Position numbers and translations under genes: made by a program. Below, piece after piece: positions 8,489 through 17,364 of a DNA stretch of 64,000 nt. The notes below the pieces were generated by a model that had not been told where the DNA came from, ran no database searches, and was given only the letters and a program-made list of their open reading frames with translations. The stretch is from Mycobacterium fragae (GTDB taxonomy: Bacteria > Actinomycetota > Actinomycetes > Mycobacteriales > Mycobacteriaceae), in NCBI RefSeq assembly GCF_002102185.1, contig NZ_LQOW01000026.1, forward strand, positions 124,001 to 188,000, read 5' to 3'. Each line of letters begins with the position of its first letter. Position 1 is the first letter of the stretch.

Positions 8489-8680
8489 GTGCGGGTGATA
8501 GTGGACCGCGATCGGTGTGAAGGTAACGCGGTATGCATGGGAATCGCGCCGGATATCTTCGAGCTCGACGACGAGGACTACGCGGTGGTGAAGACCGACC
8601 CGATTCCCGCCGACCGGGAAGCGCTGGCCGAGCAGGCGATCGCTGAATGCCCGCGCGCTGCCCTCAAACGCGAAGACTAG
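8489..8680 (+). CDS. fdxD: Ferredoxin FdxD, single-cluster [3Fe-4S]/[4Fe-4S] type
   Basis: 63 residues from GTG 8489 with a strong AAGGAGG about 5 nt upstream. Cluster ligands are visible in DRCEGNAVCMGIAPDIF (Cys-x5-Cys) and AECPRAAL. The reduced number of cysteines is typical of the small mycobacterial ferredoxins that serve cytochromes P450 or acyl-CoA dehydrogenases. It acts as an electron carrier in the cytosol. It is followed 13 nt later by hsd4A and preceded by a KstR operator, so it belongs to the steroid regulon; its actual redox partner is not fixed by the sequence. Confidence 0.88.
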   Translation: MRVIVDRDRCEGNAVCMGIAPDIFELDDEDYAVVKTDPIPADREALAEQAIAECPRAALKRED

Positions 8681-8693
8681 AGGTATTCATAAA

Positions 8694-9605
8694 TTGACTA
8701 GCAGCACGAACGCGACCGATCTGTCCGGAAAGGTCGCGGTGGTCACCGGTGCGGCCGCGGGCCTGGGCCGCGCCGAGGCGATCGGCTTAGCCCGGGCCGG
8801 CGCGACCGTCGTCGTCAACGACATCGCCGCGGCGCTGGACGGTTCCGACGTGATCGACGAGATCACCGCCGCCGGTTCCAAGGCCATCGCCGTCACCGGG
8901 GACATCAGCCAACGGGCGACCGCCGACGAGTTGGTCAGCTGCGCCGACGGGCTGGGTGGGTTGAGCATCGTCGTGAACAACGCGGGGATCACGCGGGACC
9001 GGATGCTGTTCAACATGTCCGACGAAGAATGGGATGCCGTGATCGCCGTGCACCTGCGCGGTCACTTTCTGCTGACTCGCAATGCGGCCACGTATTGGCG
9101 CTCCAAGGCCAAGGAATCCGGCGGATCGGTGTACGGACGCATCGTCAACACTTCGTCGGAGGCGGGGCTGGTGGGTCCGGTCGGACAGGCGAACTACGGC
9201 GCGGCCAAGGCGGGCATCACGGCACTGACGCTGACGGCGGCGCGGGCGCTGGGCGGCTACGGCGTCTGCGCCAACGTGATCTGCCCGCGGGCGCGAACCG
9301 CGATGACTGCCGACGTCTTCGGGGAGGCGCCCGAGCTCGGCGACGGCCAGATCGACCCGCTCTCACCCGAGCACGTCGTCACCCTGGTCCGCTTCCTCGC
9401 CTCCCCGGCAGCCGAAAAGGTCAACGGCCAGGTTTTCATCGTCTACGGACCCCGCGTGACGCTGGTGTCGGCGCCGAGTGTGGAGCGCCAGTTCGCTGCC
9501 GAAGCACCGGCATGGGACCCGCAGCAGCTCAGCGCAACGCTGCAGGACTACTTTGCTGAGCGTGATCCGGAGCGGACCTTCGCGGCAACCGGGCTGATGG
9601 AGTAA
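8694..9605 (+). CDS. hsd4A: Short-chain dehydrogenase Hsd4A (17-beta-HSD / 3-hydroxyacyl-CoA dehydrogenase)
   Basis: 303 residues from TTG 8694. Classical SDR: TGAAAGLG coenzyme motif near the N-terminus, VNNAG, and YGAAK catalytic Tyr-x3-Lys. The C-terminal tail is longer than in plain SDRs. In mycobacteria Hsd4A oxidises the 22-hydroxyl acyl-CoA intermediate of the sterol side chain and has 17-beta-hydroxysteroid dehydrogenase activity. It sits between fdxD and the mce4 genes as in M. tuberculosis (Rv3502c position). A second KstR operator follows the gene. Confidence 0.88.
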   Translation: MTSSTNATDLSGKVAVVTGAAAGLGRAEAIGLARAGATVVVNDIAAALDGSDVIDEITAAGSKAIAVTGDISQRATADELVSCADGLGGLSIVVNNAGITRDRMLFNMSDEEWDAVIAVHLRGHFLLTRNAATYWRSKAKESGGSVYGRIVNTSSEAGLVGPVGQANYGAAKAGITALTLTAARALGGYGVCANVICPRARTAMTADVFGEAPELGDGQIDPLSPEHVVTLVRFLASPAAEKVNGQVFIVYGPRVTLVSAPSVERQFAAEAPAWDPQQLSATLQDYFAERDPERTFAATGLME

Positions 9606-9645
9606 TACTCCGGTAAACAGGACATTCGTACCGCTGTTCGCAGAC

Positions 9646-9659
9646 TAGAACACGTTTCA
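9646..9659. promoter_or_regulatory. KstR operator downstream of hsd4A
   Basis: TAGAACACGTTTCA matches TnnAACnnGTTnnA. It lies 40 bp after the hsd4A stop and about 80 bp upstream of the yrbE4A promoter, so it probably works together with the operator at 9735-9748 in repressing mce4. Confidence 0.72.
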
Positions 9660-9726
9660 GAATGGCCTGCGTCACAATCGCTCTGACCTCGCCAAACTTA
9701 CTAACTTTTGTCTAATTTGCTGTCCT

Positions 9727-9756
9727 TTGACACTGCGAACTTGTTCTAGTTACTAT
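9727..9756 (+). promoter_or_regulatory. Candidate mce4 promoter with embedded KstR operator
   Basis: TTGACA (9727-9732) and TACTAT (9751-9756) are separated by 18 bp, a good SigA-type promoter. GCGAACTTGTTCTA (9735-9748), one mismatch from the KstR core, fills the spacer, so a bound repressor would block polymerase. The transcript would begin near 9763; a strong AAGGAGAT (9789-9796) follows but has no start codon at usable distance. Confidence 0.65.
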
Positions 9757-9869
9757 GATCCGGCTCTGGCGGAGCAGCGTCTGACGAGAAGGAGATAAAC
9801 CGGCGGCCGCGGGGGCGGACAGGCTTCGCGGTGGCGTTGCAGACCCCCCAACCCGAGAAGGGAACCAGG

Positions 9870-10634
9870 TTGATCGAACAGCTTGCGGTTCCGGCCCGGG
9901 CCGTGGGCGGGTTCGTCGAAATGTCTTTGGAGACCTTCCGCGCTACCTTCCGCCGTCCTTTTCAGTTCCGCGAGTTCCTCGATCAGACCTGGATGATCGC
10001 CCGCGTCTCGCTGATCCCGACCCTACTGGTCGCGATCCCGTTCACCGTGTTGGTGGCGTTCACGCTAAACATCCTGCTGCGCGAGCTCGGCGCCGCCGAC
10101 TTGTCCGGTGCGGGGACGGCATTCGGAACCATCACCCAGCTCGGACCCGTCGTCACCGTGCTGGTAGTGGCCGGCGCGGGGGCCACCGCAATCTGCGCCG
10201 ACCTCGGCGCCCGCACCATCCGTGAGGAAATCGACGCCATGCGCGTGCTGGGCATCGACCCGATCCAGCGGCTGGTGGTGCCCAGGGTGCTCGCCTCAAC
10301 GTTCGTCGCACTCCTGCTCAACGGGTTGGTGTCGGCCATCGGCATCGCCGGCGGCTATGTGTTCTCGGTGCTCTTGCAGGGCGTCAACCCGGGGGCCTTC
10401 GTCAACGGTCTGACCGTGCTGACCCACCTTGGGGAGCTGGTCCTCTCCGAAGTCAAGGCGTTGCTGTTCGGTGTCGTCGCCGGCCTGGTCGGCTGCTATC
10501 GCGGGCTGACTGTCAAGGGCGGGCCGAAGGGCGTCGGCGTCGCCGTCAACGAGACCGTGGTGTACGCGTTCATCTGCCTGTTCGTGATCAACGTGATCAT
10601 GACGGCGATCGGTGTCCGAGTACTGGCCCGGTGA
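9870..10634 (+). CDS. yrbE4A: Mce4 ABC permease YrbE4A
   Basis: 254 residues from TTG 9870, where the protein aligns with the remembered start of M. tuberculosis YrbE4A; GAAGGGA stands just upstream. An in-frame GTG at 9831 is an alternative that adds 13 residues. It is an MlaE-type integral membrane permease with several hydrophobic segments and the conserved cytoplasmic motif EEIDAMRVLGIDP near the middle, which contacts the ATPase (MceG/Mkl, encoded elsewhere). With YrbE4B it forms the membrane channel of the mce4 cholesterol importer. Confidence 0.9.
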   Translation: MIEQLAVPARAVGGFVEMSLETFRATFRRPFQFREFLDQTWMIARVSLIPTLLVAIPFTVLVAFTLNILLRELGAADLSGAGTAFGTITQLGPVVTVLVVAGAGATAICADLGARTIREEIDAMRVLGIDPIQRLVVPRVLASTFVALLLNGLVSAIGIAGGYVFSVLLQGVNPGAFVNGLTVLTHLGELVLSEVKALLFGVVAGLVGCYRGLTVKGGPKGVGVAVNETVVYAFICLFVINVIMTAIGVRVLAR

Positions 10635-10638
10635 GCAA

Positions 10639-11481
10639 ATGAGCTACGACGCCACGCTGCGCTTTCGCCGCTTCTTCTCCCGGTTCGCCGGGCCGGTGGA
10701 CACCTTCGGCGAGCAGGCCCTGTTCTACGGCGAATCGATGCGCTACATCCCGAATGCGTTCGGCCGCTATCGGAAAGAGACGATCCGGCTGATCGCCGAG
10801 ATGACGTTGGGCACCGGCGCGCTGGTGCTGATCGGCGGGACCGTCGGCGTCGCAGCGTTTCTGACGCTGGCGTCCGGCGGCGTCATCGCGGTTCAGGGCT
10901 ACGAGTCGCTGGGCAATATCGGCATCGAGGCGCTGACCGGATTCCTGTCGGCATTTCTCAACGTCCGCATCGTCGCACCGGTGGTGGCGGGTATCGCACT
11001 GGCCGCCACCATCGGCGCAGGCACCACCGCCCAGCTGGGCGCGATGCGGGTCGCCGAAGAGATAGATGCAATCGAGTCGATGGCCGTGCACTCGGTGTCT
11101 TACCTGGTATCCACCAGGCTGATCGCGGGCCTGATCGCGATCGTCCCGCTGTATTCGCTGGCGGTGCTGGCTTCGTTTTTCGCCGCCCGGTTCACCACGG
11201 TGTTCATCAACGGGCAGTCGGCGGGCCTGTATGACCACTACTTCAGCACGTTCCTTATTCCCACCGACCTGTTGTGGTCGTTCCTGCAAGCCATCGTGAT
11301 GTCGATCGGGGTGATGCTGATCCATACGTACTACGGCTACAACGCTTCTGGCGGCCCGGTCGGTGTCGGTCTGGCGGTGGGCCAGGCGGTGCGGACGTCG
11401 CTGATCCTCGTCGTCGTCATCACTTTGTTAATCTCGCTGGCCGTCTACGGCGCCTCCGGTAATTTCAATCTCTCCGGGTAA
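10639..11481 (+). CDS. yrbE4B: Mce4 ABC permease YrbE4B
   Basis: 280 residues from ATG 10639, 4 nt after the yrbE4A stop. The open frame continues upstream but MSYDATLRFRRFFSR is the family start. An MlaE/YrbE permease with the coupling-helix motif AEEIDAIESMAVHSVSYL and several hydrophobic helices, ending GASGNFNLSG. It pairs with YrbE4A. mce4A follows after 8 nt. Confidence 0.92.
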   Translation: MSYDATLRFRRFFSRFAGPVDTFGEQALFYGESMRYIPNAFGRYRKETIRLIAEMTLGTGALVLIGGTVGVAAFLTLASGGVIAVQGYESLGNIGIEALTGFLSAFLNVRIVAPVVAGIALAATIGAGTTAQLGAMRVAEEIDAIESMAVHSVSYLVSTRLIAGLIAIVPLYSLAVLASFFAARFTTVFINGQSAGLYDHYFSTFLIPTDLLWSFLQAIVMSIGVMLIHTYYGYNASGGPVGVGLAVGQAVRTSLILVVVITLLISLAVYGASGNFNLSG

Positions 11482-11489
11482 GGGGGACG

Positions 11490-12692
11490 ATGGCGAGCAC
11501 CAATGCGCGACGCACACATGTCAGGCTGGCAGCCACGCTGCTGGCCTGTCTGTTGGTGGCGTTCGGGGTGCTGACCTACCTGTCCTACAACGCGGCGTTT
11601 ACGTCGACCGACACCGTCACCGTCACCGCGCCGCGCGCCGGGCTGGTGATGGAGCGCGACGGCAAGGTCAAATACCGCGGGATTCAGATCGGCAAGGTCA
11701 AGAACGTCAGCTACTCCGGCGATCAGGCGCAGCTGACGCTCGCCATCTACAGCGGCGAGATGCGTTTCATTCCCGCCAATGCGGCGGTGCACATCGCCAG
11801 CAACACGATTTTCGGCGCCAAGTCGGTGGAGTTCATTCCGCCCAAGTCACCGTCGCCGACCTCGCTGCGTCCGGGTGCCCACGTGCAGGCCTCGGCCGTC
11901 TCGCTGGAAGTCAACACGCTGTTTCAGTCCCTGATCGAGCTGTTGCACAAGATCGACCCGATCGAGCTGAACGGGACGCTGAGCGCGTTGGCCGAAGGAC
12001 TGCGCGGGCACGGCGATGACCTGGGCACGTTGCTGTCCGGCCTGAATACTCTTACGCGGCAGACGAATCCGAAGCTGCCGATGCTGCAACAGGATTTCCA
12101 GAAGACCGGAGTTGTGGCCAATATCTACGCCGACGCGGCGCCCGACCTGGTCACCGTGTTCAACAACACGCCGACGATCGCCAGGACCGTCGTGGACCAG
12201 CAGGGCAACCTGAATGACACCCTCTTGGCGACGATCGGCTTGTCCAACAACGCCTATGACACGCTGGCGCCGGCCGAGCAGAATTTGATCGACGCCATCA
12301 AACGGCTGCGCGCCCCGCTCAAGGTCGCCGGCGACTATTCGCCGGAATTCGGCTGCCTTTTCGCGGGCATCGAGCGGGGCATCGAAGAGTTCGCGCCGCT
12401 GCTGGGTGTCAACAAGGCGGGGCTGTTCACGTCGTCGAGTTTCATCCTGGGCGCGCCGTCGTACACGTATCCGGAGAGTTTGCCGATTGTCAACGCCTCC
12501 GGCGGCCCGAATTGCCGTGGCCTGCCTGATATCCCGACCAAGCAGACCGGCGGGTCCTGGTTCCGCTCGCCGTTCCTGGTCACCGACAACGCCTACATCC
12601 CCTACGAGCCGTTCACTGAGATGCAAGTGGATGCGCCGTCGACACTGCAGTTCCTGTTCCACGGCAGCTTCGCAGAACGGGACGACTTCTGA
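11490..12692 (+). CDS. mce4A: Mce4A, MlaD-domain substrate-binding subunit
   Basis: 400 residues from ATG 11490. An N-terminal membrane anchor (about residues 10-35) is followed by an MlaD domain (VTVTAPRAGLV ... YRGIQIGKVKNV) and a long helical region that builds the Mce tube. It is a cell-envelope subunit for sterol uptake. Its stop and the start of mce4B share a base (TGATG), as at several junctions in the operon, indicating translational coupling. Confidence 0.92.
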   Translation: MASTNARRTHVRLAATLLACLLVAFGVLTYLSYNAAFTSTDTVTVTAPRAGLVMERDGKVKYRGIQIGKVKNVSYSGDQAQLTLAIYSGEMRFIPANAAVHIASNTIFGAKSVEFIPPKSPSPTSLRPGAHVQASAVSLEVNTLFQSLIELLHKIDPIELNGTLSALAEGLRGHGDDLGTLLSGLNTLTRQTNPKLPMLQQDFQKTGVVANIYADAAPDLVTVFNNTPTIARTVVDQQGNLNDTLLATIGLSNNAYDTLAPAEQNLIDAIKRLRAPLKVAGDYSPEFGCLFAGIERGIEEFAPLLGVNKAGLFTSSSFILGAPSYTYPESLPIVNASGGPNCRGLPDIPTKQTGGSWFRSPFLVTDNAYIPYEPFTEMQVDAPSTLQFLFHGSFAERDDF

Positions 12693-13738
12693 TGGCCGCC
12701 TACGAGTCACACCGTTCGATGATGATCAAGGTCGGTATCTTCACCGTGACCATGCTCCTGGTGGCCGTCGGCCTGGTGGTGATCTTCGGTGAGTTCCGGT
12801 TCGGCCCGGAGTACACGTACCACGCCGACTTCATCGACGCCACGCGGTTGAAGTCGGGCCAGAAGGTTCGCATCTCCGGGGTGCCGGTCGGTTCGGTCAA
12901 AGACGTCAAGCTCACCCCGAACAACAGGGTGGTCGTGACCTTCGGAGTCGACAAGCGCTACACGTTGTACTCCTCGACGCGGGCGGTGATCCGCTACGAC
13001 AACCTGGTTGGTGACCGGTTCCTCGAAATCACCTCGGGGCCCGGCGAATTGCGCAAGCTGCCACCGGGCGGGACCATCGACCAGCAACACACCCAGCCAG
13101 CACTGGACCTCGACGCGCTGCTGGGCGGATTGCGTCCCGTGCTCAAGGGTCTGGACGCCGACAAGGTCAACACGATCAGCAGCTACGTGATCGAGCTGCT
13201 GCAGGGCCAAGGCGGCGCACTGTCCAACCTGCTGGCCAACGCGAACGCGTTCGGCTCAACGTTGGGTGCCCGCGATCAGGTGATCGGTGATGTGATCAAC
13301 AACCTCAACGCGGTGCTGACCACTGTCGACCAGAAGGGCGCGCAGTTCTCGGCCAGCATCGACCGGTTGCAGCAACTGATCACCGGGCTGGCGCAGGGCC
13401 GTGACGCGATCGCCGGCGCGATACCGCCGCTCGCATCCACCAGCTCGGATCTGACCGAGCTGCTGAAGCGCTCGCGTCGGCCGCTGCAGGGCAACATCGA
13501 GAACATCCGGCCGATCGCTACCGAGCTAGACGACCGGAAAGCCGAGGTGAACAACGACATCGAGCAGCTGGGTGAGGACTACCTGCGGCTGTCAGCGCTC
13601 GGTGCCTACGGGGCGTACTTCAACATCTACTTCTGCTCGGTGACGATCAAGATCAACGGACCGGCCGGCAGCGACATCCTGATCCCAATGGGCGGCCAGC
13701 CGGATCCCAGCAAGGGGAGGTGCGCTTTTGTCAAATAG
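12692..13738 (+). CDS. mce4B: Mce4B, MlaD-domain subunit
   Basis: 348 residues from ATG 12692. One N-terminal hydrophobic segment (MIKVGIFTVTMLLVAVGLVV), then the MlaD motif RLKSGQKVRISGVPVGSV, and a coiled helical part with repeated leucines up to the C-terminal FVK. It is a subunit of the Mce4 envelope tube. It overlaps mce4C by 11 nt. Confidence 0.92.
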   Translation: MAAYESHRSMMIKVGIFTVTMLLVAVGLVVIFGEFRFGPEYTYHADFIDATRLKSGQKVRISGVPVGSVKDVKLTPNNRVVVTFGVDKRYTLYSSTRAVIRYDNLVGDRFLEITSGPGELRKLPPGGTIDQQHTQPALDLDALLGGLRPVLKGLDADKVNTISSYVIELLQGQGGALSNLLANANAFGSTLGARDQVIGDVINNLNAVLTTVDQKGAQFSASIDRLQQLITGLAQGRDAIAGAIPPLASTSSDLTELLKRSRRPLQGNIENIRPIATELDDRKAEVNNDIEQLGEDYLRLSALGAYGAYFNIYFCSVTIKINGPAGSDILIPMGGQPDPSKGRCAFVK

Positions 13739-14804
13739 CGCAGACCGCAGACAACGTAGCGAGCGAGACCCGCTGCGAACCGGCATCTTCGGCGTGACCC
13801 TGGTGGTCCTGATCGTGTTGGTGGCCTTCGGCTACACCGGATTGCCGTTCTGGCCGCAGGGCAGGCCGTACACGGCGTTTTTCACCGACGCCGGCGGCAT
13901 CAGCCCCGGCAACGACGTCTATGTGTCGGGTATCAAAGTCGGACAGGTGAAGTCGGTGGCGCTGGCCGGTGACGCCGCCAAAGTGTCGTTCACGGTGGAC
14001 CGCCACGTCGCGGTCGGCAATCAGTCACTGGCTTCGATCCGCACGGACACCATCCTGGGTGAGCGTTCGATCGCGGTGACCCCGGCCGGCAGCGGCACGG
14101 CGACCACCATCCCGTTGAACCGGACCACCACACCGTATGCTCTCAACTCCGCGCTGGAGGACCTCGGCCGTAACGCGGGCCATTTGGACAAGCCCGAGTT
14201 CGAGAAGTCGCTGCAGGTCCTCACCGACGCGCTGCACGACGCCACGCCTCAGCTGCGCGGCGCGCTGGACGGGGTGACATCGCTGTCGCGCACGCTCAAC
14301 CGTCGTGACGAGGCGCTGGAAAGCCTTCTGGCACATGCCAAGTCGGTGACCGCGGTGCTGGCCGAGCGGGCCGACCAGGTGAACAAGCTGATCCTCGACG
14401 GTAACCAGTTGTTCGCCGCGCTCGATGCGCGTCGCGCCGCGCTGGGCGAGCTGATCGCCGGCATCGACGACGTTTCCCAACAGCTCTCCGGCTTCGTCGC
14501 CGACAACCGCAAGGAATTCGGTCCGGCCCTCTCCAAGCTCAACCTGGTGCTGGACAACCTCAACGAGCGGCGCGACTACATCAGCGAGGCACTGAAGCGG
14601 CTGCCGCCCTATGCGACCACGCTCGGCGAGGTGGTGGGCTCCGGTCCCGGTTTCAACGTCAACGTGTTCAGCGTGTTGCCGGGACCGTTGATCGCGACGA
14701 TGTTCGACGCCGTCTTCCAGCCAGGCAAGCTGCCGGACAGCTTCGCGGACTACTTGCGCGGGCTAATCCAGGAGCGGTGGCGGATAAGGCCGCAGTCGCC
14801 ATGA
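13728..14804 (+). CDS. mce4C: Mce4C, MlaD-domain subunit
   Basis: 358 residues from TTG 13728, supported by AAGGGGAGG just upstream inside mce4B. Transmembrane anchor at about 19-37 (TGIFGVTLVVLIVLVAFGY), MlaD motif GNDVYVSGIKVGQVKSVAL, then the long helical MCE region with heptad-like leucines. It is part of the sterol importer. It ends in TGA overlapping the mce4D ATG (ATGA). Confidence 0.91.
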   Translation: MSNSADRRQRSERDPLRTGIFGVTLVVLIVLVAFGYTGLPFWPQGRPYTAFFTDAGGISPGNDVYVSGIKVGQVKSVALAGDAAKVSFTVDRHVAVGNQSLASIRTDTILGERSIAVTPAGSGTATTIPLNRTTTPYALNSALEDLGRNAGHLDKPEFEKSLQVLTDALHDATPQLRGALDGVTSLSRTLNRRDEALESLLAHAKSVTAVLAERADQVNKLILDGNQLFAALDARRAALGELIAGIDDVSQQLSGFVADNRKEFGPALSKLNLVLDNLNERRDYISEALKRLPPYATTLGEVVGSGPGFNVNVFSVLPGPLIATMFDAVFQPGKLPDSFADYLRGLIQERWRIRPQSP

Positions 14805-16216
14805 CGCTGTTCTCCGCCATCGAGGAGCGTCACCGCGGCCTGCGGCTGGCGCTGGTCGTCGTGCTTGCCTTATTTATTGCAGCGGGCGCCTATTTGGTGT
14901 GGCCTTCGCGGACCGGCAACAAGATCACCGGTTACTTCACCTCCGCTGTCGGGCTCTATCCGGGAGACGAGGTCCGCGTTGTCGGGGTACCGGTGGGCAA
15001 GATCGACTCGATCGAACCCCGCGCAGAAGACGTGAAAATCACCATGTCGGTTGACCGGGGCGTCAAGATTCCCCAGGGTGCCCGGGCGGTCATCATGTCG
15101 CCCAACCTGGTTGCGGCGCGGTTCATCCAGCTCGCACCCGCCTACACCAGCGGGCCGGTTATGCCCGACGGGGCGAGCATCGACTTGTCGCACACGGCGG
15201 TCCCGGTGGAATGGGACGAAGTCAAGTCGGCGCTGAACGACCTGGCCAAGCAGCTGAGTCCGGCGATCGGACAGAAGCAGGGGCCGCTGGGCAAGCTGAT
15301 CAATCAGGCCGCCGACACCTTCGACGGCAACGGCGACTCATTCCACGCCGCACTGCGCGAACTCTCACAAGCCGCTGGCAGGCTGGGGGATTCGCGCACC
15401 GATGTCTTCGGCACAGTCAAGAACCTGCAGGTGCTGGTCAACGCGTTGTCGAAAAGTAACGAACAGATCGTCACGTTCTCCGGACACGTGGCCTCGGTGT
15501 CACAGGTGCTCGCCGACAGCTCAACTCATCTCGACCAAACGTTGGCAACGCTCAACCAGGCGCTCACGGACGTCAAAGGCTTTCTGCACGAGAACAACTC
15601 GACGCTGATCGGAACGGTCAACAAACTCAACGACTTGACCAAGGTGTTGAGCGACCAAAGCGAGGACATCGAGCAGGTGCTGCACGTCGCGGGGCCGGGG
15701 ATCGCCAACTTCTACAACATCTACGACCCCGCGCAGGGCACGCTGAACGGCCTTTTGTCGATCCCGGAGTTCTCCAACCCGGTGCAGTTCATCTGCGGCG
15801 GCTCCTTCGAAACCGCCGCGGGACTGTCCGCGCCGGACTACTTCAAGCGTGCCGAGATCTGCCGGGAGCGGTTGGGCCCGCCGCTGCGTCGACTGACGGC
15901 GAACTACCCGCCGATCATGTTCCACCCGATCAACTCGATCACCGCCTACAAGGGCCAGATCATCTATGACACCCCGGCCACCCAGGCCAAGGCGCAGACA
16001 CCGATTCCCGAGCTGACCTGGATACCGGCACCCGGCGTTCATCCGCCCAACCCGGCGGATCTGCAGGCGTTGTTGGTCCCGCCCGCCCCGACCAACGCTC
16101 CCGGGCCCGGCGCACCCGCGCCGGCGTCGGTGCCGTTCGGTCCGCGGCCCGGTCCGCCGCCGGCCGCGCACGGGCCCGGCGCGCCGCTACCGGCAGAGCA
16201 GGGGGCCGGCAGGTGA
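14801..16216 (+). CDS. mce4D: Mce4D, MlaD-domain subunit with proline-rich tail
   Basis: 471 residues from ATG 14801, which overlaps the mce4C stop. A GTG at 14777 is in frame but has its purine tract only 2 nt away, so it is less likely. N-terminal anchor (LALVVVLALFIAAGAYLV), MlaD motif GDEVRVVGVPVGKIDSI, helical tube region, and from about residue 400 a Pro/Ala/Gly-rich tail (PAPTNAPGPGAPAPAS) probably lying in the cell wall. It is a subunit of the Mce4 importer. Confidence 0.9.
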   Translation: MTLFSAIEERHRGLRLALVVVLALFIAAGAYLVWPSRTGNKITGYFTSAVGLYPGDEVRVVGVPVGKIDSIEPRAEDVKITMSVDRGVKIPQGARAVIMSPNLVAARFIQLAPAYTSGPVMPDGASIDLSHTAVPVEWDEVKSALNDLAKQLSPAIGQKQGPLGKLINQAADTFDGNGDSFHAALRELSQAAGRLGDSRTDVFGTVKNLQVLVNALSKSNEQIVTFSGHVASVSQVLADSSTHLDQTLATLNQALTDVKGFLHENNSTLIGTVNKLNDLTKVLSDQSEDIEQVLHVAGPGIANFYNIYDPAQGTLNGLLSIPEFSNPVQFICGGSFETAAGLSAPDYFKRAEICRERLGPPLRRLTANYPPIMFHPINSITAYKGQIIYDTPATQAKAQTPIPELTWIPAPGVHPPNPADLQALLVPPAPTNAPGPGAPAPASVPFGPRPGPPPAAHGPGAPLPAEQGAGR

Positions 16217-17364
16217 ACCGAATCACGTTGCGCGCCAGTGCTATCGCGGCCGGTGGGATGCTGCTCGCCGGCTGTCAGTTCGGCGGGCTGAACTCCCTCG
16301 CGTTGCCCGGCACCGCCGGTCACGGGCGCGGCGCCTACTCGATCACGGTCGACTTGGCCGACGTGGCAACGCTTCCGCAGAACTCCCCGGTGATGATCGA
16401 CGACGTCACCGTCGGCAGCGTGTCCGGAATCCAGGCGAAGCAGCGCCCGGACGGAAGCTTCTATGCCGCAGTCAAGTTGGCGCTGGACCGCAAGGTGGTA
16501 TTGCCGGCGAATTCGACGGCCAGGGTGGCACAGACCTCGCTGCTGGGCTCCCAGCATGTCGAGCTGGCCGGCCCGACGAAGCAGCCGCCGGTGGGCAGGC
16601 TTTCCGACGGTTCGACCATCCAGGAGTCGCACACCAGCCGTTATCCCACCACCGAAGAGGTTCTTTCGGCGCTCGGTGTAGTGGTCAACAAAGGCAATCT
16701 CGGTGCGCTGCAAGAGGTCACCGACGAGACATATAAAGCTGTCGCGGGCCGCGGAAGCCAGTTCACCAACCTGGTCCCACGGCTCGCCGACCTGACTGCA
16801 GGCTTGAACAAGCAAGTCAACGACATCATCGCCGCTCTCGACGGGTTGGACCGGTTCTCGACGATCCTGGCGCACAACAAGGACAGCCTCGGGCGAGCAC
16901 TGGATTCGCTGCCGGATGCACTGCTGGCGCTCAACAAGAACCGCGACAACATCATTCAGGCTTTCGCCGCGCTGAAGAAGGTGGCGACGGTCGCGTCGCA
17001 TGTGCTGGCGGAAACCAAAGTGGATTTCGCCGAGGACCTCAAAAGCCTCTACTCGGCCACCAAGGCGTTGGCCGACAACCGCAAGAACTTCGTCACATCG
17101 CTGCAGCTGTTGCTGACGTTCCCCTTCCCGAACTTCGGCATCAAGCAGGCGGTGCGCGGTGACTACCTCAACGTGTTCACCACCTTCGACCTCACTGTGC
17201 GCCGGCTCGGCGAGACGTTCTTCACCACGTCGTGGCCGCTGGACCCGAACATGCTGCACATGCACGACGTCATCACTCCGCCGGACTTCCTGATCGGCGA
17301 GATGGCCAACTTGTCTGGGCAGGCCGCTGACCCGTTCAAGATTCCGCCGGGAGGGCAGCACTGA
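16213..17364 (+). CDS. mce4E: Mce4E lipoprotein (LprN)
   Basis: 383 residues from GTG 16213, which overlaps the mce4D TGA. The signal peptide ends in the lipobox LLAG-Cys21, so the mature protein is lipid-anchored, as expected for every Mce E-subunit. The MlaD domain follows (NSPVMIDDVTVGSVSGI), then helical repeats and a C-terminal part ending KIPPGGQH. It overlaps mce4F by one base (TGATG). Confidence 0.92.
   Translation: MNRITLRASAIAAGGMLLAGCQFGGLNSLALPGTAGHGRGAYSITVDLADVATLPQNSPVMIDDVTVGSVSGIQAKQRPDGSFYAAVKLALDRKVVLPANSTARVAQTSLLGSQHVELAGPTKQPPVGRLSDGSTIQESHTSRYPTTEEVLSALGVVVNKGNLGALQEVTDETYKAVAGRGSQFTNLVPRLADLTAGLNKQVNDIIAALDGLDRFSTILAHNKDSLGRALDSLPDALLALNKNRDNIIQAFAALKKVATVASHVLAETKVDFAEDLKSLYSATKALADNRKNFVTSLQLLLTFPFPNFGIKQAVRGDYLNVFTTFDLTVRRLGETFFTTSWPLDPNMLHMHDVITPPDFLIGEMANLSGQAADPFKIPPGGQH

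Noticed and set aside
7417..8520. 367-codon plus-strand ORF opposite fadE26 and across the fadE26-fdxD control region
   Set aside because: Runs through the KstR operator and dyad and has no motif; a shadow of fadE26.
9801..9812. NotI-like GCGGCCGC and T7-like ribosome site upstream of yrbE4A as a vector artefact
   Set aside because: The surrounding promoter, KstR sites and operon are continuous and natural for the mce4 locus; short GC-rich strings occur by chance.
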